This document shows positions 1-12,874 of a stretch of 64,000 nt of DNA, piece by piece (positions within the stretch are counted from its first letter, which is position 1; every line of letters starts with the position of its first letter). A program made the translations under genes and the position numbers. The DNA lies in NCBI GenBank assembly GCA_947561585.1, contig CANNZV010000126.1, positions 266,091 to 330,090 on the forward strand. The letters run 5' to 3'. The notes under the pieces are model-generated. The model was given only the letters and a program-made list of their open reading frames with translations. It was not told the DNA's origin and made no database searches. The stretch comes from Caprella mutica. Taxonomy: Eukaryota; Arthropoda; Malacostraca; Amphipoda; Caprellidae.

Positions 1-704
1 ATCTTGTACAGAATGATAGATTGCAGGAATTACTCATCTTGTACAGAATGATAGATTGCAGGAATTACTCATCTTGTACAGAATGATAGATTGCAGGAAT
101 TACTCATCTTGTACAGAATGATAGATTGCAGGTATTACTCATCTTGTACAGAATGATAGATTGCAGGAATTACTCATCTTGTACAGAATGATAGATTGCA
201 GGAATTACTCATCTTGTACAGAATGATAGATTGCAGGTATTACTCATCTTGTACAGAATGATAGATTGCAGGTATTACTCATCTTGTACAGAATGATAGA
301 TTGCAGGTATTACTCATCTTGTACAGAATGATAGATTGCAGGAATTACTCATATTGTACAGAATGATAGATTGCAGGTATTACTCATCTTGTACAGAATG
401 ATAGATTGCAGGAATTACTCATCTTGTGCAGAATGATAGATTGCAGGAATTACTCATCTTGTACAGAATGATAGATTGCAGGTATTACTCATCTTGTACA
501 GAATGATAGATTGCAGGAATTACTCATCTTGTGCAGAATGATAGATTGCAGGTATTACTCATCTTGTGCAAAATGATAGATTGCAGTAATTACTCATCTT
601 GTACAGAATGATAGTTTGCAGGTATTACTCATCTTGTACAGAATGATAGATTGCAGTAATTACTCATCTTGTACAGAATGATAGTTTGCAGGTATTACTC
701 ATCT
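1..704 (+). repeat. 35-bp minisatellite, cut by the window edge
   Basis: The unit starts ATCTTGTACAGAATGATAGA and ends TTGCAGGAATTACTC. About 20 copies with few substitutions (GGAAT/GGTAT, TACAG/TGCAG). Confidence 0.95.
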
Positions 705-1194
705 GGGCGAAATAATCTGGACGTTCTCTCACACTATTTTTAGCGCGATCCTTTAAGAGAATTCTATTTTGAATTCCTAAGCCTCTTTAGTACCTCTAAT
801 ATATTGTCCTTGAGGATAAAGCTGATGTGCAACTGCTAAAATGAGCTCAGTGCTGCCTTCCTTCGCTCTTTTTAATTTAATGTCTGTAGCTGTATTAGAG
901 TGCTACTTCTATGTTTAAGTTAGAAGGTTTAGAGGATACAACTCAGTTCTAGATTATTTGACTATACGTTTTTAAGTCTTTATTATTTCGCTAATGTATC
1001 TATTTTAACCCTTCGACTAATTTGAATCATTTCACAATATACTTAAACTACATTTATACATTAGCTCTAAATGACCCAGTCTCCAATTTGTTCTCACTTT
1101 ACCTTTGATAGCATAGTGTATCTTTACCCTGCTAAGTAACTAAGAAATAAAGTGCTACACTTTTATCAGCTCTGTTATGACCTCAATGTGGCCT
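705..1194. other. No feature seen
   Basis: AT-rich sequence with no open frame, repeat or RNA gene that I can support. Confidence 0.5.
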
Positions 1195-1895
1195 AGAGGT
1201 CACCTCTTTGCTTCTTCTATTTCTCACCTCTAAAGCCTCTTTGCTTCTTCTATTTCTCACCTCTAAAGCCTCTTTGCTTCTTTTATTTCTCACCTCTAAA
1301 GCCTCTTTGCTTTTATTTAACACCTCTAAATCCTTTATATCTCGCCTCTAATTCCTCTTTATCTCGCCTCTAAATCCTCTATGTCTCTGTTCTAAATCCT
1401 CTATATCTCGCCTCTGAATCCTCTATCTCTCGCCTCTAAATCCTCTATCTCTCGCCTCTAAATCATCTATCTCTCGCCTCTAAATCCTCTATCTCCTGCC
1501 TCTAAATCCTCTATCTCTCACCTCTAAATCCTCTATCTCTCACCTCTAAATCCTCTATGTCTCACCTCTAAATCCTTTATCTCTCGCCTCTAAATCCTCT
1601 ATATCATGCCTCTAAATCCTCTATATCATGCCTCTAAATCCTCTATATCATGCCTCTGATCCTCTGTATCATGCATCTAAATCCTCTATATCATGCCTCT
1701 AAATCCTCTATAACTCGCCTCTAAATCCTCTATCTCTCACCTCTAAATCCCCTATATCTCGCCTCTAAATCCCCTATCTCTCGCCTCTAAATCCCCTATA
1801 TCTTGCCTCTAAATCCCCTATCTCCTGCCTCTAAATCCCCTATCTCTCGCCTCTAAATCCCCTATATCTCGCCTCTAAATCCCCTATGTCTCGCC
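1195..1895 (+). repeat. Pyrimidine-rich minisatellite, 33-bp then 22-bp units
   Basis: It begins with four units built on CCTCTTTGCTTCTTCTATTT and CTCACCTCTAAAG, then changes to units of about 22 bp such as TCCTCTATCTCTCGCCTCTA. Both share CTCACCTCTAAA, so the short unit probably arose from the long one. The strand is strongly C/T-biased. Confidence 0.9.
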
Positions 1896-3129
1896 TCCCA
1901 AGCTCTGAGACGTATCACTCTCATTCTTAGATTACATTATCTGGATCGAGTTGAGTAGTTCCTTTAATAGTTAGCATGCTTAGCTTACTGCATTTCTTTA
2001 CCAATGGGGATATAAAGAACTGTTTATTTGCCTTGCATAACTTTAATTTCTTCTCAAAGTTAATGGCTTGAATTAATCAGAATATAAGGTAAATTTGAAT
2101 CCTTTGTCTCGTAAAATGGTTCATTTGTACACAATATCATGAGTGAACCAATCTCCGCTTGAATGCATTTTCTTATTTAGTGCTCGTGTACTTCATTCTA
2201 TGGCACGCTGCCAAAATCTTCCAATGCACTCCAGAGAGAGACCACTGCACCACCCAAGAGATTGCACCGCTGATATTTATGTTCGCTCTTCACTTTGCTC
2301 GAGTAAATTGAAACCTCATCCAATTTTAGATTCAAATTATCTTTCTAGATTGCCCTGTAGTTAGCATTGTAGAGTAAATGAAATATTATTAGTAAACTGC
2401 GTAGACTTTAGTCACTTTATACCGTTATTTCTCGGATGAATATTTCCCGTTTCTGTTTGAATGTTCTGATGTTCCAATTTAACCATCTTATGGCTACTCA
2501 GATTGACATCATCTGATCACCATTAATGAGATTTGATGTCTAATCTCTACCTGAGTCAGCAAATTCATACCACCATTATTGCTCACTGGAGAATGTTTGA
2601 ACGCAACTAACAATATTGGATATGACATTTTCTCCCTAAATGGTGCTTAGTTGCTCGTTAAACGTATTTACTATAGATTTCTATTGAATGAATAGGTCAT
2701 TCTACCGTGTTTTGTTTACTTTTCACCACGCTTTCTCTGCTATGTCCATTGGTAGATAGCTTAGTTTTTTGAGATAATAATAAAAGTGTCAGACACTGAT
2801 TTAATTGACAGAAAGGTACTCTTACTTACTAGAACATAAGTTAGGCTGTTAGTGATGGTATTTGACATGCAGAATGAAATATGCTTTATTGTTGTTATTA
2901 TTATATTACCTTGTGCACTGATATATTATTGGTGAAAATTTAGATTGCTGTTTTTATTATGACTTTGTAAAAACTATATTTTAAATAGAGTCAAGAATGT
3001 ATATAATACTTTAAATTTGAAAATAATGGACTGTCTGATATTAAGTCATTCTATGTTTTCAATTTATTTTACACCTCTCACCAATGTCCATCTTTCCTTT
3101 GGAGTGTGAGGCTCTATGCCTCCTAAACC
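1896..3129. other. No feature seen
   Basis: Plain AT-rich DNA. A 73-codon open frame at 2143-2364 has no recognisable domain and no splice context, so it is not called. Confidence 0.5.
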
Positions 3130-3366
3130 CTAAATGGCCGTACACACGTAGTGTTTTTAAGTCTTTCTACCAGACTTTTTGCTAAGCTCCTCCTACTTTT
3201 CGCACGAGAATATAATGATACCTGCAGGTATCATGGATACCAATTTATTTAAATAAAAATTATATATCTTTTTTTTTTCTTATATTCTCGTGGGAAAAGT
3301 AGGAGGAGCTTAGCAAAAAATCTGGTGGAAAGACTTAAAAAACCCTACGTGTGTACGGCCCTTTAG
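3130..3366. mobile_element. Foldback MITE, CTAAAGGGCCGTACAC family, copy 1
   Basis: The ends CTAAATGGCCGTACACACG and CGTGTGTACGGCCCTTTAG are inverted. Arms of about 95 bp include AAGTCTTTC, GACTTTTTGCTAAGC and ACGAGAATATA. The centre is the palindrome TGATACCTGCAGGTATCA followed by TGGATACCAA. No coding content. Confidence 0.85.
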
Positions 3367-3726
3367 ATCTTATCATCCGATGAGCATTCCTCATCTTTCC
3401 TGTTCAAAGATTGCTTTACTTTTAGTGCCTGTAACACTCAGTGGCTTTAAGTCTGTAACATGATATCAGAACTAGAGATGCTTTATCTAACTTTATATTA
3501 TTTACTTGGGCAGAGGAATCAACATCAGTGTAATTTGGTAACGTTAAGGTAGTTCTTTCTATTTGGTGGTTATAGCGCGCTAGAACATGCTATCAGCAGC
3601 TGATACTGACAGTGGTTATTACGAAGCTGCTGACGTGAGGAAAAACTCTAACGATTATGGCAGCTGTGGAGGCAGTCACAAGCTACGTTGTGGACTTGAC
3701 GAGACTTCTAGACTCCCTTGTCTATC

Positions 3727-5202
3727 TGGTGAGTGGTGAGAGAGACTGGTGAGTGGTGAGAGAGACTGGTGAGTGGTGAGAGAGACTGGTGAGTGGTGAG
3801 AGAGACTGGTGAGTGGTGAGAGAGACTGGTGAGTGGTGAGAGAGACTGGTGAGTGGTGAGAGAGACTATTGAGTGGTGAGAAAGACTGGTGAGTGGAGAG
3901 AGAGACTGGTGAGTGGTGAGAGAGACTGGTGAGTGGTGAGAGAGACTATTGAGTGGAGAAAGACTGGTGAGTGGTGAGAGAGACTGGTGAGTGGTGAGAG
4001 AGACTGGTGAGTGGTGAGAGAGACTGGTGAGTGGTGAGAGAGACTGGTGAGTGGTGAGAGAGACTGGTGAGTGGTGAGAGAGACTGGTGAGTGGTGAGAG
4101 AGACTGGTGAGTGGAGAGAGAGACTGGTGAGTGGAGAGAGAGACTGGTGAGTGGAGAGAGAGACTGGTGAGTGGTGAGAGAGACTATTGAGTGGAGAAAG
4201 ACTGGTGAGTGGTGAGAGAGACTATTGAGTGGAGAAAGACTGGTGAGTGGAGAGAGAGACTGGTGAGTAGTGAGAGAGACTGGTGAGTGGTGAGAGAGAC
4301 TGGTGAGTGGTGAGAGAGACTAGTGAGTGGTGAGAGAGACTGGTGAGTGGTGAGAGAGACTGGTGAGTGGTGAGAGAGACTGGTGAGTGGTGAGAGAGAC
4401 TGGTGAGTGGTGAGAGAGACTGGTGAGTGGTGAGAGAGACTGGTGAGTGGAGAGAGAGACTGGTGAGTGGAGAGAGAGTCTGGTGAGTGGTGAGAGAGAC
4501 TGGAGAGTGGTGAGAGAGACTGGTGAGTGGTGAGAGAGAGACTGGTGAGTGGTGAGAGAGACTGGTGAGTGGTGAGAGAGACTGGTGAGTGGTGAGAGAG
4601 ACTGGTGAGTGGTGAGAGAGACTGGTGAGTGGAGAGAGAGACTGGTGAGTGGAGAGAGAGACTGGTGAGTGGAGAGAGAGACTGGTGAGTGGTGAGAGAG
4701 ACTGGTGAGTGGTGAGAGAGACTGGTGAGTGGTGAGAGAGACTGGTGAGTGGTGAGAGAGACTGGTGAGTGGTGAGAGAGACTGGTGAGTGGTGAGAGAG
4801 ACTGGTGAGTGGTGAGAGAGACTGGTGAGTGGTGAGAGAGACTGGTGAGTGGAGAGAGAAACTGGTGAGTGGAGAGAGAGACTGGTGAGTGGAGAGAGAG
4901 ACTGGTGAGTGGAGAGAGAGAGTGGTGAGAGAGACTGGTGAGTGGTGAGAGAGACTGGTGAGTGGTGAGAGAGACTGGTGAGTGGTGAGAGAGACTGGTG
5001 AGTGGTGAGAGAGACTGGTGAGTGGAGAGAGAGACTGGTGAGTGGTGAGAGAGACTGGTGAGTGGTGAGAGAGACTGGTGAGTGGTGAGAGAGACTGGTG
5101 AGTGGTGAGAGAGACTGGTGAGTGGTGAGAGAGACTGGTTAGTGGTGAGAGAGACTGGTGAGTGGTGAGAGAGACTGGTGAGTGGTGAGAGAGACTGGTG
5201 AG
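3727..5202 (+). repeat. 20-bp purine-rich minisatellite, about 74 copies
   Basis: The unit GTGAGTGGTGAGAGAGACTG has 16-18 bp and GGAGAG variants in clusters. The complementary strand reads through as SLTTHQSLSPLT repeats, an artefact of the tandem unit. Strong purine/pyrimidine strand asymmetry. Confidence 0.95.
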
Positions 5203-5216
5203 ATATGTATCTAGAC

Positions 5217-5593
5217 CAGGGTTTTCCATAACAAATTTGCCTTCAAGTTCTATTAATATTTTCTGAATTATGACTATACATTTCAATCACAACTCTAAAT
5301 TAATGAGGCATGATGCATGTCTGTACCAAACCAGTCTAAGTGCAATACTAGTTAGATCGACTCTTTTCCAAAAAAATACCATTACTAATCATAAAATATT
5401 TAGCAATTTACAAATTATGACTTGAAATCAATATTTAACAAAATTTTATTAATTTATATTAATATGAATGCTACTTCTAAAGAATTAGGATTCTATACTT
5501 ATTTTTTGTTTTCTTGTGCAGAAAACTCAAATGTACCCCCTGAGATGGGCAAATGTAACTCCGGGGTACAGTACCCCAGGTTGGGAAACCCTG
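5217..5593. mobile_element. hAT-like MITE with perfect 8-bp target duplication
   Basis: The element begins CAGGGTTTTCC and ends GGGAAACCCTG, short hAT-type inverted ends. It is flanked by identical 8-bp copies of ATCTAGAC at 5209-5216 and 5594-5601. Near the right end is GGGGTACAGTACCCC, a palindrome common next to such termini. The 377 bp have no transposase. It sits a few bases past a 1.5-kb minisatellite. Confidence 0.85.
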
Positions 5594-5601
5594 ATCTAGA
5601 C

Positions 5602-7196
5602 TGGAAGTAAAATGTCTAGGTAGATTTAGGTCATTGCATATACATTGAATGAAAATTAAAGAATAAAAATAGAATTGTGTTCACAGTAGATATCTTTGAA
5701 TATTTATAATGTATGACAGTGTTTGTAGTAACTTACTCCTTTATAATCTTGTCAATTTAAGTTGATAATGTTTATTGTTTAATATCAAATAAAAGAGTTT
5801 CCACATGATGTAAATTTCTCAATTAATAATCTTCTGATTTCCTATCATTTTCAAATCTTGTAAATTTATTTTCGTTACAATTAGTAAAGTTTATTTTTGT
5901 TAATGTGAAACTGCTAAATAATTACAGACACACTCTTTTTTGACTGTACGTATAAGATTACGTACTTTTCAATAATGAATATTTGCATTTCCAACGGATA
6001 CTTCAGTGGAATTAGTTCAGAAATACTATTTTATTTCTTACAGACTCGAAGAGTATCAAAAAGTTAATGTAAACATTGTTATAATTTGTAAGTATTGAGA
6101 GAGACTCTCGATAGTTATCATAGATAATGATCTTAAATTACTGAGAATTGATAATTAAGATCTGGACATCATATTCAGTAGTCTCAATTATGCCATAAGA
6201 ATATATATTTATTTAATGTACCTTATGAAATATATCATATTTTAATGTACCTTATAAAATATACCATATGTTAATGTACCATAAAATATACCGTATTCTA
6301 ATGTACCATAAAATATACCATAAAATTTACAACATTTTTATATACTCTAAAATATACCATATTTCAGCATACCATAAAATACCTTAATTTAATATACCAT
6401 AAAATTTACCATATCTTAATGATATTGTGGTATATGTGGCTAACGATTCATTGTATTTATGTATATTTAATGAAGAGTTTAGATTGTTCAAACAAGTGGA
6501 ATTTGCTCTAATAAATCATGTTATAAAGACTTGTATAATAGACTGGTGAAGTTCTTCTTCCTTTCTTCAGTTCATTTGAAAACCAGTTTCGACACCCCTC
6601 TTTCAATCAAAAAGTCTTCACTTCTTTCAATTGGAACTTGGAAAGTGTTGCTATTTTGAATCGTCAATCAACGTCAAGTTAGAGAATAAACTAACCTATG
6701 CAGTATTTTAAATGACATTTACTTTTCTTTATTTAGTCATCAAATATTTATTCTAAGATGATTTGTACGTACGTACTTTGCAATCCTCTCATCACTTTTT
6801 CGTTCAGGAAAATTATTCCAAATATTTTTTAATAACCAAATTCTTTCCTTCACTTGGTAGCTTGGTAATTTATTAATTCCGAGTGGCGGTCATTTATCAA
6901 GTGGGCTGCGATCCGTTCTGTGACGCAGGGTAATCAATTTCTTCAATTTACTGTTAACTCTGTTTGTCAAATAAATACTCAAATTCTTCAAGTAATAGCA
7001 CCAAAATTTCATTATCTTACTAAATCAGAAGGGCAATAAAACTCACATCTAAATAAAATGTATTTTAAAAGTAATCACTCAAAAGGTTATTCCTATATTA
7101 ATATAATTTAATGAATAAATACCTGCCTATGGAGCAGTTTAACTTATAAACATGGGGTCAAACATTAGAGGTTGATGGATTCACCCTTTAACTGTT
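5602..7196. other. AT-rich stretch with degenerate tandem repeat
   Basis: Only a degraded repeat of about 25 bp around AATGTACC...AAAATATACCAT at 6205-6420 stands out. No gene seen. Confidence 0.5.
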
Positions 7197-7434
7197 AAAG
7201 GTACGTTTTGCATGCAGCTATTGTTGCGATGATCACTCAGCAATAGGAATACATTGGACTAATGTTCGGCGATAATCGCTCGTTGCAAAACAGCCCCATA
7301 AGAATAGCATTGAACTGGTGCTCAGCGATGCTTGATGATCGCAACAATGGCTGCATACAAAACGTGCCTTAAGGTACGTATTGCATGCAACCATTGATCG
7401 CAATTAGCAATCGCTGCATGCAAAACGTACCTTA
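7197..7434. mobile_element. Foldback element plus adjacent palindrome (AAGGTACGTTTTGCATGC)
   Basis: Positions 7198-7235 and 7335-7371 are inverted copies (AAGGTACGTTTTGCATGCAG versus its complement). A second smaller palindrome with the same ends follows directly at 7372-7434. It looks like one MITE with a partial tandem second copy. Confidence 0.7.
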
Positions 7435-8564
7435 AGTACACTGAGTATTAGTGTATTACAGTAAGCACTGAGAAGAAATGGGTGGGGGAAATGAGTTTTT
7501 TTCTAATTGACTGCGACAGGAGACTCTTCGGAATCATAGTAACTGCAGAAGAGAACTCTGACTGTAGACTTCTACTGGCTCGTAGAATCACTGTTCAGTA
7601 AGGTCTAAAGCTGCTCTGTAATCTGCTTCATTTGCTTGCTTACAGCACTGAATTTGTCGTAGAGAATACAATCAACTTAAACTGACCAGTACAATATCAC
7701 GACTGGGTCACTCATCTCAGGTTCTCTCTCTACTGCTAGAGTGGATGCATCCACTAAGTCTTGCGTTGATCCTACCGAGGCCAGGGTGAGAAAGAGCTTC
7801 ACCCTGCATGAGCCTAGGGGCTCGTAAACTTAATTTACAGTTCTAGTACAGAAAGAGATAGAAAAAGAGTCCGACAAACAAACCTTCATGAATCCAACCA
7901 GCTATTTATATACCCCGAGATCTTTTAAAAAGGCCTCATGCAAGACACCTCTCATTTCTTCAAATTCTATTGGTCCCCCTAACCACCAGTGCACCGTCTC
8001 CAATTTTTAACTCAAATCAATGGAAACTCTAATTCTAAATTAATTCCTCTTAACCTCGGTAATTATCTCGCAGAAGTTCTGCACTTTAACCACAGAGGGT
8101 ACAGATGGGTCTAGAGGAGAATAACGGAAAATCGAAAATATAATTGCACAAAATCCTGCATCGTGTATTCATAGGGAAGTTATACTGCTCTGACTAAGCA
8201 ATATTTTCACCAGTCACTAAATCACTTGAGAAAAAAAATGTCAACTTACACCAGTCCCTATTTCAGACTTATAATGATAATTAACTTCCAATGAAAAGAT
8301 TTTATATCGAGTATACCGTAAAAAGATGTTCGAATAAGTTTTCTCTTAATAATTTGTATTTGTTTTCTCTATTTGCAATTTCTCTTTGAAACTCCACTGC
8401 TCTCACCTATTCATTTTTGCCTTCCATTCACTGTTGCTTGGGTCCTTTTTGAAAAAGTTAGTTTGAAATTGTTTATTTTATCGGAAAGTTCGCCTCTAAG
8501 TTTCTTTCATGTCAGTCTTGCAAATAAGAAACTTTGGACCGAGAGCAACTTCTTGATGAGAGAG
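7435..8564. other. Possible solo-LTR-like stretch, otherwise nothing
   Basis: On the minus strand, GGTATATAAATAG (7905-7917) looks like a TATA box followed by about 250 bp of less AT-rich sequence. This could be a promoter or LTR remnant. No primer-binding site, coding region or paired copy is visible. Confidence 0.2.
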
Positions 8565-10276
8565 ACATGACTGTGGTTAGACATGACTGTGGTTAGACAT
8601 GACTGTGGTTAGTCATGACTGTGGTTAGACATGACTGTGGTTAGTCATGACTGTGGTTAGACATGACTGTGGTTAGACATGACTGTGGTTAGACATGACT
8701 GTGGTTAGACATGACTGTGGTTAGTCATGACTGTGGTTAGACATGACTGTGGTTAGACATGACTGTGGTTAGACATGACTGTGGTTAGACATGACTGTGG
8801 TTAAACATGACTGTGGTTAAACATGACTGTGGTTAAAAATGACTGTGGTTAGACATGACTGTGGTTAAACATGACTGTGGTTAAACATGACTGTGGTTAA
8901 ACATGACTGTGGTTAGACATGACTGTGGTTAAACATGACTGTGGTTAGACATGACTGTGGTTAAACATGACTGTGGTTAAACATGACTGTGGTTAAACAT
9001 GACTGTGGTTAAACATGACTGTGGTTAAACATGACTGTGGTTAGACATGACTGTGGTTAGACATGACTGTGGTTAGACATGACTGTGAATGTTGGACATG
9101 ACTGTGAATGTTGGACATGACTGTGAATGTTGGACATGACTGTGAATGTTGGACATGACTGTGAATGTTGGACATGACTGTGAATGTTGGACATGACTGT
9201 GAATGTTGGACATGACTGTGAATGTTGGACATGACTGTGAATGTGGGACATGACTGTGAATGTGGGACATGACTGTGAATGTTGGACATGACTGTGAATG
9301 TTGGACATGACTGTGAATGTTGGACATGACTGTGAATGTTGGACATGACTGTGAATGTTGGACATGACTGTGAATGTTGGACATGACTGTGAATGTTGGA
9401 CATGACTGTGAATGTTGGACATGACTGTGAATGTTGGACATGACTGTGAATGTTGGACATGACTGTGAATGTTGGACATGACTGTGAATGTGGGACATGA
9501 CTGTGAATGTTGGACATGACTGTGAATGTGGGACATGACTGTGAATGTGGGACATGACTGTGAATGTGGGACATGACTGTGAATGTTGGACATGACTGTG
9601 AATGTGGGACATGACTGTGGATGTGGGACATGACTGTGAATGTTGGACATGACTGTGAATGTGGGACATGACTGTGAATGTGGGACATGACTGTGAATGT
9701 GGGACATGACTGTGAATGTTGGACATGACTGTGAATGTGGGACATGACTGTGAATGTGGGACATGACTGTGAATGTGGGACATGACTGTGAATGTGGGAC
9801 ATGACTGTGAATGTGGGACATGACTGTGAATGTTGGACATGACTGTGAATGTGGGACATGACTGTGAATGTGGGACATGACTGTGAATGTGGGACATGAC
9901 TGTGAATGTTGGACATGACTGTGAATGTGGGACATGACTGTGAATGTGGGACATGACTGTGAATGTGGGACATGACTGTGAATGTTGGACATGACTGTGA
10001 ATGTGGGACATGACTGTGGATGTGGGACATGTTTTTGGCGAATTGTTGGACATGTTTTTGGTGAATTGTTGGACATGTTTTTGGTGAATTGTTGGACATG
10101 TTTTTGGTGAATTGTTGGACATGTTTTTGGTGAATTGTTGGACATGTTTTTGGTGAATTGTTGGACATGTTTTTGGTGAATGTTGGACATGTTTTTGGTG
10201 AATTGTTGGACATGTTTTTGGTGAATTGTTGGACATGTTTTTGGTGAATTGTTGGACATGTTTTTAGTGAATTGTT
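8565..10276 (+). repeat. Composite minisatellite: 16-, 19- and 23-bp units in sequence
   Basis: 8565-9076 is ACATGACTGTGGTTAG (16 bp). 9077-10026 is ACATGACTGTGAATGTTGG (19 bp). 10027-10276 is ACATGTTTTTGGTGAATTGT plus TGG (23 bp). All units start ACATG and neighbours share half of their sequence. Long minus-strand open frames are artefacts. Confidence 0.95.
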
Positions 10277-10602
10277 ACCTTCGCAGAATGCGGAAAGGTA
10301 ATATTTTACCCGTCATTTATTTATTTATTTATCATTTTGTTATTCTCTTAACTGAAAAAGTGTTCAACCAAATTTCCTGAAATTTGATGAAACGATTGGT
10401 CCATGTCCAGTGACTTGCTGGTAGAATTTTAGGAGCGACCCGGTCATGGTCATATATAGCTTAAAAAGTATTGAACCATATTGCATAAAATTTGGTGAGA
10501 CGATTGGTTATTATCCAGTTACTAGTTTATTAGATTTTGGGATGGAACGGGTCAAAGCGGCGGCGAAGGTAAGCGCTCTACTAAGTGCACGTAATCTAGT
10601 TT
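10274..10602 (+). repeat. Dispersed repeat (TACCTTCGCA...GCGGCGAAGGT), copy 1
   Basis: It starts TACCTTCGCAGAATGCGG and ends GCGGCGAAGGTAAGCGCTCT plus CTAAGTGCACGTAATCTAGT. Between are phrases such as AAAAAGTATTGAACCATATT and GGAGCGACCCGGTCA. It begins exactly where the 23-bp minisatellite ends. Confidence 0.8.
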
Positions 10603-11119
10603 GGTATGCGATCTGGTTAGAATATATTAGCATATATGAAGGGTATAGGTATAAGGGATCCATAATAAAATAAACTTTGTTGAGGTTATTGAACATAATA
10701 TAATTAAATTTATTAATTATGTATAATAAAATTCAATTATTTAGTAATAAAAAGAAATTTAATAATTGATTAATAAAATGAAATTTATTCATTTATTAAA
10801 TACTATGATTAAATTTATACATAATATGATATAATTTATTTATTTATTTTAATATTATACAATTTATATAATAAAATTCATACATAATATAATATAATTT
10901 ATTTATTTATTTAGATATAATAAAATTTATTGATAATATAATATAATTTATTGAGGACATATCTCGTCTATATGGTTTGTTTTGTAGCACAGGTACTTAA
11001 ACAGTAAAATTATCATATTAAAATAAAATACTAATGCATCATCAGATCACACAAACCTCCCAGATCGCATACCAAACTAGCAGCAAATTCCTTTATATTA
11101 TAAATATATACTCTTAATA
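10603..11119. other. Very AT-rich stretch
   Basis: Degenerate AATATAATTTATT-type simple sequence, no gene. Confidence 0.5.
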
Positions 11120-11319
11120 TACAGGGTGACCCACAAAAATGTGTACCCAAGTTTGAATTAATATGAATATCGTACACGTACAATCTTAAGCAATGACTGG
11201 TAGAATGGATAAATGAAACAAATCTAATTTTTAAAATCACCAACTCATTTTTCAACTACTTATAAATACGATATTATATTAATTCTAAGTTGGATAAACT
11301 TTTTGTGGGTCACCTTGTA
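11120..11319. mobile_element. MITE, TACAGGGTGACCC family, intergenic copy
   Basis: A 200-bp foldback starting TACAGGGTGACCCACAAAAA and ending GTGGGTCACCTTGTA, with arms of about 60 bp and TA boundaries. Related to the copies at 23,852 and 18,540. Confidence 0.8.
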
Positions 11320-11862
11320 TAGCTACTTATATTTTTGTAATCATTAGGAAATTATTTTAGATTTATTTATATATCATTAGGATAAGCAAAGTCATTGTAG
11401 TTTTGTATTTGAGTAGATATAATTTAATTTCTTAAATTAAGTATAGCATATCAAAATCAGCTAAATTTATACACCTTCATTTCAATGTGTAAAATATGTA
11501 CATCAATATTCTCTGTAAACTGGGATCAGTTGACTGCTCGGAATCGTGTGGTTCGATCCAAAGGATATGGTGCTGATGTAGGAGTTAGCTGGTGTCCATC
11601 TTGCTTGTTACCGAACTTTCCGTCTGTTTCCATCTAAAGTCTTTGATCGGCTCACGGGATGTCCATCATATCTTCTACTATCCTATGATGGCCCTCTTCT
11701 ACTGGAAAGTCGATCCTACTGTCTTCTATCCTACGATAGTCCTCTTCTCTTGGAGTGTTTGTTCTACCTTCTTCTATCTTCTGAAGTTCTTCTCCTCATC
11801 ATCTTCACATCCTATCGTCTTCTGTCTTCTGATGTCAGTCTTCTATTGGAACCTCGATCTGT
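11320..11862. other. No feature seen
   Basis: Overlapping open frames at 11592-12085 run into a 21-bp repeat and give low-complexity Phe/Tyr/Ser-rich peptides. I do not call a gene. Confidence 0.45.
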
Positions 11863-11995
11863 TCTTCTTCTATCCTGCGAAGATTTTCTTCTATCTTGCG
11901 AAGATTTTCTTCTATTTTGCGAAGATTTTCTTCTATCTTATGAAGATTTTCTTCTATCTTGCGAAGATCTTCTTCTATCCTGCGAAGATCTTCGT
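11863..11995 (+). repeat. 21-bp minisatellite, about 6 copies
   Basis: The unit is GCGAAGATTTTCTTCTATCT plus T, with CCT and ATG variants. Confidence 0.85.
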
Positions 11996-12293
11996 CTTCT
12001 TCTTGGAGCTCCACAGCAGAATAAACAGGCCAAGAAAGAACCGATGCGAGAGCAAAATCCCATTTTAAGAAAAAATTGGGCGTAGGTTTCTTACTGAGAG
12101 CCGTACTTACTAAATTTTTAGTTATTTTTCCGATACTTTATATACATTCGGCACTATTCCGTAGACAGAATACCGATATCTATATTTTACGAAATGTAAT
12201 TAATTCAGGTACTTGTTTCTTATCATATACTGTAGTGGGTACCCGTGCAAAATGCACAGTAACGTACATATATTCATATATTTAATTACTTAT

Positions 12294-12874
12294 TACCTTC
12301 GCAAATTTGCGAAATGTTATATTTAGCTACCTGACATTTATTTATTTATCATCTTGTTATTCGCATAACTGAAAAGGTGTTAAACCAAATTGCCTGAAAT
12401 TTGGTGAAACAATTGGGCAATGTCTAGTGACTTTCTGGTAGAATTTTGGGAGCGACCCGGTCAAAGGTCAAGGTCATGGTCATCCATAATTCAAAAAGTA
12501 TTAAGCCATAAAGTTACTTGGTGGTGCGATTTGTCAATATACGGGAACCATTTTGTTGAATTATGTGAGTGATCGGGTCAAAGATCAAGCTCAAGACCAT
12601 TTATAACTCAAAAAGTATTCTACCGGATTGTCTGAAATTTTATGGAACGATTGGACAATGTCCAGGAACCATTTGGTAGAATTTTGGAAGCGATCCGATC
12701 AAAGGTCAAGGTCATTTATAACTCAATATCTCAAAAAGTATTGAACCATATTGCATGAAACTTGGTGGGACGATTGGTTATTATCCAGTCAGCAGTGTAT
12801 CAGATTTTGGGAGAGAACGGGTCAAAGCGGCGGCGAAGGTATACGCTCTACCGAGTACACGTAATCTAGTTCTA
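12294..12874 (+). repeat. Dispersed repeat (TACCTTCGCA family), copy 2, with internal units
   Basis: Ends TACCTTCGCAAATTTGCG and GCGGCGAAGGTATACGCTCT. Inside, a module of about 110-130 bp (ACTCAAAAAGTATT, TGAAATTTGGTG, CAATGTCCAG, GGTCAAAGGTCAAGGTCA) is present about four times. A 23-bp minisatellite starts directly at its right end. Confidence 0.85.

Noticed and set aside
1..704. CRISPR-like regular spacing in this and the other arrays
   Set aside because: Units are contiguous with no unique spacers, there are no cas genes, and the genome is eukaryotic. These are minisatellites.
4222..5286. 354-codon minus-strand open frame of SLTTHQSLSPLT repeats
   Set aside because: It is the translation of the 20-bp tandem unit, with no non-repetitive domain and no splice or promoter support.
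9041..10259. About 400-codon minus-strand frames of HSHVPHSQSCPTFTVMS repeats
   Set aside because: Three overlapping frames give the same peptide because the unit lacks stops. Not a gene.
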